Below the pieces are notes generated by a model. That model saw only the letters and a program-made list of their open reading frames with translations. It was not told where the DNA came from and searched no databases. Positions 11,063 to 22,578 of a stretch of DNA of 64,000 nucleotides are shown here, in pieces. The stretch is from NCBI GenBank assembly GCA_008828725.1, contig MEHQ01000930.1:243092-307091 (forward strand), read 5' to 3'. Positions within the stretch are counted from its first letter, which is position 1; every line of letters begins with the position of its first letter. The stretch is from Saccharina japonica. Its lineage: Eukaryota; Sar; Phaeophyceae; Laminariales; Laminariaceae. Both the position numbers and the translations under genes were made by a program.

Positions 11063-13190
11063 TGCAGCCACTTTCAGAGACAGAGGGAGGGGTTTTGTGT
11101 CAGAATATGACCTGTGTGGTTTACGATTTTTCCCTTTTTGTTTTTACTGTGTACCTGGTATATACCAAGTATGCGGGAGGGAGACCGATCGAGGAGCAGC
11201 GCAGACGGCTGCTCACTATTCCTTCAACCACAGTAGCTTTTGCTCTTCAATAGATACACACAGGCAAAGCAGCGTGTCAGGCAATTGTTGTCGTAGAATC
11301 GCTTGTACGAGTACGTGCCGTAACGAGAGTTTTGTTCGCGCAGTGGTGCGTGGTGCGTGCGGTCGTTTTTCAGCGCTTGTTTTCTCAACAACGGTAAGGG
11401 TGCTACTTAAAGTCGAACATTATCTTTTCGGAAGGCTTATCGACCAGATCTTTCCGAAAACACCTTTTTTTGCTTGGTATTATTGTATTATTGGCAACCT
11501 TCCCGTTCTGGAAAAAATCGAGCGCTGAAAATCGAAAATCGTTCGCACCCCTGACCGGACTCAACGCTCTTTACTACGGTGGTAGTCGTACATATCCGCC
11601 AACGAACGGTGAATTCAGATATTGACAGCACCCCTGTCAGCAACGCTGTACTCGTACGCAGCGCTGTATATATGTAGCCGGTAACGTGCAGGAGGCGCAG
11701 TGCAGACGCGGGGGTCGTTTTCAACTGCTGTACGAGCCACAGGCTAGCAAATTATGGCGACAATAACAACCACAGGACAACGACAGCATCCCGGTGACAT
11801 CTGGTGCGTATATAAGGCACAGCTCAGTGTCAGGCCCAAGCGAGCCTGTCATTCTCAGAACCAAATCTCCGGGGGGCGGCTTACTTCTGAACCAGCAGCA
11901 GCAACAGCAACAACAGAAATGCAGAAAGTTGCAGGAAGGTGGAGCAAGAGGTACATAATAGTATACCGTATACACCCGCGGGCACCCGGGCAGCACCGAT
12001 ATTATATCCCTCCGCCATTTTGTGGGCAAAGATTAAGATTTCGCGCGTCGGGAAGATCATCTACAGATATAGATCATTTAGGTCATCTCATCCTAACCTG
12101 CCGTTATGATGTGCTGTGCAGGACCTGTACAGAGTACAGATCCAACCCAACCCAGCAAATGTGTCCTACGTAGATCATGCAGATTATATATACGTGTGGC
12201 TCCCACCCGACAACATATGAGCTAGATCATACAGATCATACCGATCAGGGATCTATCTGCCCTGAAAGATGAAGATCAAGGGGGATTCGATTATCTGTCC
12301 GAGGTGGGCAAGATTCCAATTGCAACATTATCGGGCGCAGAAGCCATCGGCCAAAACTAAGAACACAACAGAACGTGATGTTGGGGGTAACACCAGACAC
12401 ACCAGACACCAGCCGGGTGCTGGGTATGTTCATTTGGTCGTTTGGTCTATTTGACAATTGCGTATACCAGGGAGGGTACCTCTTGTTAAGTCATTGGATG
12501 TGTACGAGTACCCCTTTCACGAAAAACCCAAGTGTTCACAACTTAGTACAACCCCCCCCTTTGCCAACAACTGCTGTGTGGGGTGCTTGGTACTCGTCAC
12601 CGGGTACTTATCAATTATCAACGCATCATATAAATATGTACCTGGTACATATCATACGTAGCACTCAACACTCAACACTCAATACTCAACACTCGCCGAC
12701 TACTCGTACGAATATGGGGCCCGATAATTGAATGGCGTTTAGTATAGCATTCTAAAACCCATACTCACTCGTCGTACTCGTGTATAAAATTATATGGCAT
12801 TTTAGTATGGCCATACTAAACCCCATATGATACATAATGGGCATTCTAAAACCCATACACTTCATTTGTATGGCGTTTTAGTATACCATACTAACAAGCC
12901 CACTCAAAAAAAAAACGAAAATATGCGCGAGTACCCGGCGGGGCTTGTTTTTGTAGTGTACTCGTTGGGTGAACGTTGGGTGCACCTGCTGTGCACCTCT
13001 ACGTGATGGTTGTCAATGATCACCTTTTATCGATCAGTACGAGTGACGGCAGCCTACACTTCTACATTTGCTACGAGACGTATCATCGTATCGTACGTAC
13101 CGACGCATAGTACCAGTAGGTACCAGTGTGCCAGGCACAGAACAACCAACAACCAACGCCCAGCGCAACAGGCTCTTGCAGGCATTAGAT
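11063..13190. other. Intergenic stretch with one dispersed repeat
   Basis: No gene was recognised. Positions 12050-12290 carry a repeat related to 21640-21880 and, inverted, to about 61010-61180 (shared motifs include AGATCAT, CTACGTAGAT and CTATCTGCCC/CTATCTACCC). Positions 12730-12895 hold several direct and inverted copies of GGCATTTTAGTATGGC-like sequence. Confidence 0.6.
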
Positions 13191-13197
13191 TCTAGAA

Positions 13198-13617
13198 CTA
13201 CACAGTATGTAGATCGTGGACGCACGCGCTCACACAATCACGCACCAGAATATCAGAAGACGTTTCCTCATACACCGACCGGGCATTCTCCATCACGGAG
13301 ACAGCCGGCGGCGGTGGCACAGCAGCAGCTCGCAGCCCCTTGTCTTCTCCAACCAAGCGATCATTAGACGGTGCCGAACTCGCGACTGCTGCTCCTGCTG
13401 CACCTCCTGCTCCTGCTGCTGCATCCTCGACCCCAGCGACCTCCAGCGTTGCTGTCGAAGAAGCAGAGTCCGCAGCACCCACCGGATCGCCTGTCGATAG
13501 TGCCAGCTCAGGCTCACCCAGGCCACGGAACACGGCTCGGTATATACACGTCCCGCTGATCAACGCCGTTGACAGGCAGGCAGCGCATAGCAATCTCGGC
13601 CTCATCAGCTTTCGCAT
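13198..13617 (-). CDS. Hypothetical signal-anchored low-complexity protein (possible first exon)
   Basis: The frame opens at ATG 13617 with a basic start and a hydrophobic stretch (MRKLMRPRLL then CAACLSTALISGTCIYRAVF), resembling a signal peptide or type II anchor. It continues with an Ala/Gly/Ser-rich region made of GCAGCAGGAGG-type triplets and ends with SVYEETSSDILVRDC before a possible donor GTGAGC near 13231. The frame is about 139 codons if unspliced. No downstream exon or family was recognised. The opposite strand is also open here because of the triplet composition, so this may not be coding. Confidence 0.3.
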   Translation of the reverse strand: MRKLMRPRLLCAACLSTALISGTCIYRAVFRGLGEPELALSTGDPVGAADSASSTATLEVAGVEDAAAGAGGAAGAAVASSAPSNDRLVGEDKGLRAAAVPPPPAVSVMENARSVYEETSSDILVRDCVSACVHDLHTV

Positions 13618-13639
13618 GGCTGCTTACTTGTACTTGAGT

Positions 13640-14648
13640 ACAGTACAGAGGGAGTGCGGACGATTTTTGCTTTGGGCAAAGCAAATGCTATTTTTGCAGA
13701 ATTGTTGTCAATCACAGCAGTGATGATGTAGACAAGCTTTGCGCGCTGTACTCCTTTCACTCCCACGCGCCGGTCAAATCATTGCGCGTCCACTGCAGCC
13801 TTCGACCTGCCTACGGAAGCGGATCTCGCTCTCGATCTCTGCTGCCGCCGTGCTCAAGTGATTGTGGGGGCTATTATAGCATCGGGGACGGAAAACAACA
13901 AAACAACGGCAGTTTTTTTATCCCTTTGCCAACATTGTTTGGACTTTTCCACTTTTTCCAACATTTTTTTTTTTTTAAAGAGAGATTTTTGTTCGTCTTT
14001 CCATTCTTGTTTTTCGCTGCCTCTCTGCAAAACAAATCGGTGCACCCAGCTGGGTGGAAATTATTGTACACCCAGATTGTCATTATTTGCCAGTACCAGT
14101 AGGTTTTTACTGCTGTGTATACTCGTAGTGCACCAAGAAATGTAATCAGCCCTCCGCAGGAGGAGCCACCGGAGGCCGTGAGCGCGAAGCGCGAACAAAC
14201 CAGGGCGTGAAACGCGAACCGTCATCCCACGTACCGGTCGTGGGATCAGGGTTCTTGGTGCACTCAACTACACAACCTGGGCGCAAAGTAAATTCCACCC
14301 AGCTGGGTGCACGGAATGTTTTTGGCTTCTCTGAGGCTCCGAGACTCACGGCAATGCAGCGCCAATGCGCGTTGCCGTGCCGTTCCCCAGTGCACTTCTT
14401 CATTGTTTAGGTTGGACGGCCGTATGAGGAGGTTCCCAATTTAAGCAACACCACAAGAAGTATGAACGGTTGTATCCATCGAACTCCTCCACCTCATCCA
14501 TGTGGCCGACGGTGGCGCTTAGTTTTTTTCATACGCAATTTTCAAACTAATTTCACACAATTTTCACGCCACCACCACCGATACAAGTAAGTTATGATGA
14601 AGTGATGTGCATGAGTGTTTTGCGTTGAGTGGCTCCAAAGCACTTTTT

Positions 14649-14696
<48 letters not shown>

Positions 14697-16062
14697 CCAG
14701 GTACACCTGAAGAGGCTACGAGTACGTATATGCGTAGGTGGCGAAGGTACACGTGAAGGTGCTACGTGTTATATGTGTGAGTGGCGACTGGCCCAAACTT
14801 GAACGTTGATCCGACGACAACGAAACACGAGACGAGATCGCGACATCATAGTGAAGGTTGCTGGTTGTTGGTGCTGCAGTGCTTGCTTGTGTTATGATGT
14901 TTTGGTGTGATACAATCAAGGACAAAACAAGACACAAAAACAAAAAACAAACGGGGCAGGAAATAGAGTTACCTTGAGTACAGAGTTTACTGACTCGGTA
15001 CCGTACGAGTACGCGTAACGCGTAATACTCTGTTGCGTATCATCCCATACGTTGATGTTGTCGTTGGTTCGACAGAGCAACAACGAATGCCACTCCTTTT
15101 CTTTCGTCACTCGTTTTTTAATCACATGATTATTACAAGCGGGTACAGTATATACCAAATAAAATATTAAGAAACAAACAACCCCTCCTGTTGTTGGCTG
15201 CTGGTGAGTATTACCGCTCTACTGATGATGCTCATGATGAGAGAGGGGAAACGCAAGACGGCAAAATATTAGAAGCACGCGTTTGCCACACAGAGCCCTA
15301 CAAGGGACCAAAAATACTGCACAGCGGGCAATAAAGCACTATCTAAGGTGTCGGCTGTGACGCGCATTAGCAGTGACGGCCCAGGTTGTAAATACCAGGT
15401 ACGAAGTACCCCGGGGGCACAAAACCAGAAATAACACTCCTCATATACGGCCGGCTGTACTCAGCAAGCAGTATACAGCAACAGGCAGTTCGTTCAAAGT
15501 AAGGACTAAACACGCAAACAAATTCAAGAAGCCGTGTCTCGTAACGCCCCCGCCCGACACCTGTATGCAAACATCGACACCAAGCAGTAGTTTAGAAAGG
15601 AACGCCTCTGAAACACACACACAAAACCTGGCTACCCCCCCCCCCTCGCCCGCCCTCCTCCCCCTTCCTGCCCGTCATATCCCTCGAATCTTGCCGCGCC
15701 CGTGTGCGCGGAATTCGATTTTCCCCAAAAATGTACGTAAAAAGAAACAATCAAACACGCCCACCAAACATACAACGCCTTGGCTGCGCCGCCGAAAAAA
15801 AACAGCAAAAAATCAAAAACAAAGCAGAAACCCTCTCTTCGCCCATGGCGTAATCAATCCTCGCGCCCGCAATTAGTTATCGTTCCCACGCATTTATTTT
15901 TTTTCGCCCCAGCCCTTCCCTCCCCTCGTTCCCCCCTCGCCACAGAGAGAGAGCTCAAGAAAATAGTCTCCGCTAGTGCATATAAAGCGGACGACAAATC
16001 GAGCAAGATATACGACGACCCTAGGCAGCCCACTCCTGTTAAGCTGTGCGTTGCCTCCGGGA

Positions 16063-16063
<1 letters not shown>
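13640..16063. other. Region downstream of the pyrophosphatase gene, no gene recognised
   Basis: A CAG run of 13-14 copies lies at about 14655-14697. Stretches at 14149-14400 contain an imperfect inverted pair of CACCCAGCTGGGTG. The part next to 16063 may be the 3' untranslated region of the pyrophosphatase transcript. Frames such as the one at 15373-15876 have no recognisable domain and biased composition. Confidence 0.55.

Positions 16064-16102
<39 letters not shown>
16064..16102 (-). repeat. (CAG)13 run just after the pyrophosphatase stop codon
   Basis: On the coding strand the run begins nine bases after the TAA (16113-16111), so it would lie at the very start of the 3' untranslated region. 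The run is uninterrupted over 39 bases. Confidence 0.95.
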
Positions 16103-16107
<5 letters not shown>

Positions 16108-16110
16108 TCG

Positions 16111-19100
16111 TTAGGCATCCAACTCCCCGACATCGGCAGAGATGAAGAGGGGGCCGAGGACGAGGATGGTGGTGGACAAGAGCTTGATGACCACGTGCAG
16201 TGATGGCCCCGCCGTGTCCTTGAAAGGGTCGCCGACTGTGTCTCCCGTTATTGCCGCCTTGTGGGCATCGCTGCCCTTTCCACCGAAGTTGCCCAACTGA
16301 GAGAGGCACGCGCGCGAGGTGGGGGTGGGGGTGGGGATGGTGGGGGCGGTTGGGGGTAGGTGACGCGAGAGGGGGGAAATATCGACGAGAGGGGCGGCGG
16401 GAAATGACAGCGTGGATTATGTGAATACTACTATAAATAATAGGCGTCCGAAACAGAGGTGTAAGTTTTTCTGGAGCAAGTTCGGCAACTGTTTCTTCGT
16501 TCAGTCTGCCGAGGGAAACCGTCGCACTACCACAAAGCCGCACGACTAATAGTAAATTGCTTCGACCATCGGTCCGGCGTGCGAAGGGGAAATACTGACA
16601 CGAGCACCCCCCTCAAGTTCTACAAGTACGAGTGTTCACCGTTCGTTTTCCAGACCTCGAAGCGTTTTCGGGTTTCGATTGTACCGGCGCAAGAGGCGTG
16701 TCGTACCGGAGCTTACTTGCTTTCTCTGTATACGTCGAGATCAGTCGGCCAGCACCGCAACGCATGTCCATGTACCATGTCGTGTTTGACACCATTCTCT
16801 TCTCGCGTGCCAAGATATTGTGTATCTGGTACTCTTTTTACTCTTTCTGGTCGGTGAAAACCCGACATGATCCGTCCCGGCGTTGTAGGGATGTGAGGGT
16901 CTATGGTCATACGACTACGGTCATGCATGAAAATGTAGTACACCCCCCCACATCGAGTACACCCCCCACGCCCCCCCCTCACCCCCCTTTCTATCTCCCA
17001 TCTCGCCCCCACCCTTCCCCGAATCTTCGCCCTTCCGCTTCCACTCCGGACACGCCCTTTATGTTCTAAAAAGCTGGCGCATCTCGCGATTGTGCTGACC
17101 GCGATTTATCGCGGGGATGCGGAAGCAAAGCAAATAAACGACACGTCAAAAGTGCTGCAACAGCAAGCCCCTCACTAGCGTGGAAACATAGCTTTATCAT
17201 ACAGGTCTTACTATCTACCTGATATAAAAAACCCTACTTAGTGTACACTGTACCCTCTACACTGTGCACTCAGTAGCGCACAACGACGCACTAAGGGAAA
17301 ATCTTGAAAACATGTCTTGTACCACGTGTAGCTTACAACCGCATCAGTCGTTGAGTTCAACCTTAAACTGGTGAAACAAACAATCAAACAAACACACACC
17401 TACGTACGGCGACACTACTGCTGTGTGTACTAAAAAAAACACACCCTGTGCACTCCTGTTATACAAGTGTTTACGACGAACAACACGACAATTCCCGGTC
17501 AAACCGGCCTTATTACCCCGTCAACACGACATTACCCCGCCAACGCCACATTACCCCGCCAACACGACGTTACCCCGCCAATATGACACCTGCGCGTCAA
17601 CACGATATTACCCCGCCAACAGCATTGCGGCAAGGGGGTGTGAACGTGTGAACGTGTGAACGGCATCCGTCCCAAAAACGTTGAAGCCCTCACCTCCACG
17701 TATTTTTTGGCGTTGTCCCAAGCGCCCCCCACGTTGTCCAAGAAGAGCGCCATCATGATGCCGGACACTTGACGTGGCAAAAAAAAGAAGAAAAAAGGGG
17801 CCAACGAGGTCGAGGGTACGCATGTTCACAACTCCGCGCACTGCCATAGATCAGTCACTCTGGACGGAAGTGTAAGTGGGCGTTTAGTCTTCATGTCAAC
17901 GCGTGATCGCTCCTTATACTGTCGTCCACAAGAGTGGTATTATATATACATACACCCAACATATCGCCTTCAACAACCGTTACACAGGGGAATCAGCGGA
18001 GGAAGTGCTTGCCGCAAGAGCCGACTGGGAGGGGGGGGGGAGGGGGAGTGGGAGCGATGTATGCGAGGATGTTGGTTGTTGAGCGGTTACCTGTACTATC
18101 TGTGTACCTATACACGTACTCGATTGGCATGAAATCCAAAAATCTCACCTGTTGCGAACATCAGGTAGCCCGCCAGCACCTGCAGAAGACCATCAGAGAA
18201 AAAGGGAGTGGCGGGGCCGAGGGCGGGGGGGGCGGGCGTGGGGGGGGGTGGGGGGGGGGGGCACAGGAAGCAGCATGAGGCAGGTATGTTGATCGCGGCG
18301 GACAAACCGGCACCTTCAGCGATAAAAAGACGTGACACGAGCTCAACATGCCATGACGACAAACGACAAATGACAACGACAATCAACGTCTCCGCTGCAG
18401 AGCGCACAAGTGCGCTGCAAAGCGTTGCGAAGCGCTGCGAAGCGCTGCGAAGTGCAGCAAAGCGATCCGCACTGTCGTTCGAAATTAAGTGTCGCAAAAA
18501 AGGAAGCACCACCCGAGTTCTGACACGGCATGTACGTAGCGTGTAGGTCCCAAAATCTCGCTCCCCCCCTCCTCCCCTCCGTCTCGAAAGGGATACGTGG
18601 TCAATGGTCAAATGACGAAGGCAAGCAACAAATGAGTACGCCCCCCCTCCTCCCTCCCTCCCTCCCTCCTTGTTCGCCTGTCAAAGCAAATTTCCTGGCC
18701 TCAACCCACCTCCGCCCCGAGCATAGGTCGATCAGTCATGCTTCCGATCCATCGGAAAACCAACCCGACCGTGACCGGCATCCCCACGCACAGCACCCCG
18801 GGGAACCTCATCTCCGTCAAGGCGGCCTGCAGACAGCCAGCAGAACGGGCAGGGAAACTGATAGTAAAAAAAAGCAAGTCGCACGGAGGCTTTTTTCGCT
18901 AGGGGTAGAAAATAGTTGAGATGCCGTGCGTGGTATCTATCCTCCCTTGTGGTTCGCGGTTGTGGAACCACCGGGTATATATATATATATATATATATGA
19001 ACCCAAAGAAATCGGCGCTCCGACTGACTTTTTTTTTTCTTTGTTTCACCAATTATTGGTTCCCTGATAGAACACGCTCCCTGAATTCTACAGCCTCAGA

Positions 19101-22100
19101 GTGTGTCCCCCTCATACGGGATGTACACCCTGCATGAGGACATCTAAAACCCGAAAGTACGCGCGATCGAAGTATCAAACTCAGCTATTAATAGCAAATA
19201 TGAGTTTCGACGAAATCCTCGATCTCACAGCAGTTTTTTTTTTTTTTTTTAAATAACATATAACGCTGCCGGGAAACCCCGCACCTGACCACCATCTCCA
19301 ACAGCTTTTCTTGGGAGGGCAGACGAGGTCGGTGCAGTATCAATATTCCCACGACTTTGTCTTAACATATAGCCAGGCGTGTAAATTAGATAGCTCGCCT
19401 ACTCTGCGGGCCCCAGCCACTACACCCGATTCGTGTGAGAGCCCCGATTGCATCCGATTCGTGATAAGACCACGAGTAATTCCGATTCGTACGTAGGAGC
19501 CCCGATTTCATCGGATTCGTACATATACGAGCCCGGATTACATCCGATTCGTGTGAGTTTCGATTACACCGAATTCGTGGAAGCCTCGGTTCCATCCCGA
19601 TTCGTATGAGCCCCGAATACGCCCGATTCGTGATAAGCATCGGATTACTCGTATATCCGATTCGTGCCCCTCGGATTACATCCGATTCGCGAGAGCCCCG
19701 ATTCATCGTATTCCGTGGGAGTCCCGATTACATCCGATTCGTGTGAGCTTTGGTGGCCGTATAAACATCCGATTCGTGAGAGCTCCGAAGAACATGATCC
19801 GATTTGTGTGAGCCCGGAATGCTCCTGGTTCGTCATAAGTCTCGAGTAACATCCGATTCGAGTGGGTTTCGAGTACATCCGTTTCTCGTGTGAGCTCCGA
19901 TTACATCCGAATCGTGTGAGGCCCTCATCACATCCGATTCGTGCGAGCGCCAATTACATCCAATTAGAGTTTCGGGTGCAACCGACTTGTGTGAGAGCCT
20001 CTATTAAATTCGATTTAGCGTGAGCCCCCGACTACACCCGATTTACGTGACAGCCCCGATTACAGCCGATTCGTTCGAGCCCGATCACATCCAATTCGTC
20101 ATTAGGTTCAGGTTGCACCGCACTTGGATCAGGCCGCACCGCAAAAAATGTGTAACGTATACAGGCTGGTTCAAGTACACCGCGGAAAATTCAGTCAGTG
20201 GCCAATGTCCACGCCGTTTTTTGGAGATGAGCCCTGAAATTTGGCACACGTGTTTTATGCGCTATACTCGAGACTTTAACGGATAGATTTTTTTTTTTTC
20301 CGTCAGATATTGTTTGTTTTGTAATTTTTCGGGAAATTTGGGTCTTGAGAGATTAAAAATTTCCGCCGAAAAAAAATAAAAATAAAAAACCCATTCGTAA
20401 AAGGCTCGGGTAGGGCGCATAAAACACGCGTACCAAATTTCAGGGCCCATCTCCACAAAACGGCGTGGACATTTGGACTTTTGTGCGGTAAAAGTGCAAA
20501 AATAGGCGTTGCCTCGTAATTACTTATTTTCAGTGTAGAATCGATTTTGGGCGTTAAATACGACTTAATATGATCATACCCCGTCAGATCTTCGAATATT
20601 TGCGTGAAACTTTGTACAAAAATGCCTTGGACCACCTGGAAGCGGCCCGTTCAGAAAAATATAATGGGGGGAAAACATGTTTTCCTACGGAAACGTCTGA
20701 CTATTCTTGACGTATTTGAAGGCCTGTGATTGGTCGGGCCACATTTTCGGCGGTAGCGCCAGTTCTAGATCCTTGAACAAAAAACTGGCGATGCCACCCT
20801 CTTCCACTGTTCATGGCGGTCAGTATGATACCAAATATGTGACATTGGATTTGCTATTGCATACGGCATTCGTGACTGACGAAATTTGCGGTGATATGCC
20901 TGAACCAGCTCGTATATCTTGTCAGATATTGACAAGATATACCGGCATTGGGCGGTGGGGATGGTGGGTCTTAGTCAGATTTAACCCTGGACCCCCCCCC
21001 CTCCCCCTCTGGACAGCATCTGCCTCACCTCGGTGACGAGGCTGACGCACGCGCGGTAGTCGGGCTTCTGCTTGTACTCCATGATCCCCGGGTTCTCCTT
21101 GAACTGCCGCCTGACCTCTCGCACCACCTCCCCCGCCGTCTTCCCCACAGCCGCGATCGCCAGGCCGGTGAACCAGAAGATCATCATAACCTGGTCGGCG
21201 TGTGTGTCGCGGGGGGGGGGGGGGGGGGGGGGGGGAGAGACAAAAATAAAAATAAAAATCCAGGGAACAAATTTATAAATTACAACTCACCCCTAACAAG
21301 CCGCCGATCAGGACCTCCGGCACCGCGATGTCCACGGTTTTGAACTCCTTCCCGGAAAATTCTGAGAACTCGTCCATGAACGCCCCGAACAGCAGGAAGC
21401 ACGCCAGCGACGCAGACCCAATGCTATAGCCCTGTTGGGTTGAGTTGAGTTGAGTTGGGTTGGGTTGGGTTGGGTTGGGTTGGGTTAGGTGGTTGGGTTG
21501 GGGTTGGGTTGGGTTTGATCGGGTTGGGTTGGGTAATGCTACGTCGACACCGCTCCGCCCGGAATTATTAGAACCGTTTGGGTTATTAAAAAAAAGTAAA
21601 AAAACGGTCCTCACATTTCCGGACAGAGTGGCACCTTAGCCCACATCGGACAGATCGCGATCTGAATCATTCCGATCCTAACCAGCCACTATGATATGTT
21701 GTGCAGCATACATACATGTGTACTCATCGTACAGATTCAAAATCCAGGAAACATATGCTACGTAGATTTCTGCAAATTTTGACGTTTCCCACCCGGCTCA
21801 ACATGAGCTATTCACCTAGACCATAACAGTGCGCATCAGGAACCTATCTACCCCGAAATGCTTATTTTGGTAATCAAGTGGGGATTGGTGACCTGCCCGG
21901 CGTGTCTGTGTGCACCTTTGTGATCGCCTTCGTAACATTGCCGGCGGCGTCGAGGCGGTCGGTCGCCTCCCTCACGAACTCCGGCTGCTGGCTCATCTCC
22001 GCGATGCCCCCCGCGTTGTCCGCGATCGGGCCTGCTCAGCGACACGAGAAAACGACGCGGTGCAAAGCAGCATTGGCAGCGGTAGCGGCGGCAGCAGCAC

Positions 22101-22545
22101 GTTGATGGAGGGAGGCAAGGCACATGGCATGTACGCGATCGAGAAATGATATGCATTTTTTTTGGCAGAATTGTACGCATCACACGATCGCTGACTGGCC
22201 AAAACAAAACAAAATAAAAAAGCGAATTACCGCCTGTCTGTCTGCCTGACTGTGTCTGCCTGTCCCTGAGGACGATTGGAAAACGAAACGTCAAGAGAGG
22301 AAAATCCCTCGAAAGCGGCAGCGGGCGACGGAAACACAACACGCCACAACATGAGTATCCTTCCTTCAGCCTCCGCTCCCCCGCCCCCCCCAACCCCAAC
22401 AGAGCGGGGCACAACATGACAGGACAGGACAGGGTATGATACAACACCCACACAGCTATGCTATTAATAGTCGCGCGGTACGTATGTGCGGCAAAAACAA
22501 AACGGAAACTCGGTTCGCTCGTAACGACCGCCCACTCCCCCACCC

Positions 22546-22578
<33 letters not shown>

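Noticed and set aside
15373-15876. 167-codon plus-strand frame
   Set aside because: Thr/Pro/Lys-rich translation of C-rich and A-rich tracts, with no domain, lying beyond the pump gene's end.
15854-16543. 229-codon minus-strand frame with polyglutamine
   Set aside because: It overlaps the last pump exon in another frame. The glutamines come from the CAG run in the 3' untranslated region.
19420-20110. CRISPR-like array
   Set aside because: Unit lengths vary, there is no constant repeat separated by unique spacers, and the context is an intron of a eukaryotic gene.
21435-21535. Interstitial telomere repeat
   Set aside because: The unit is TTGGG with TTGAG variants, not a known TTAGGG/TTTAGGG telomere unit, and it is a local intronic array.
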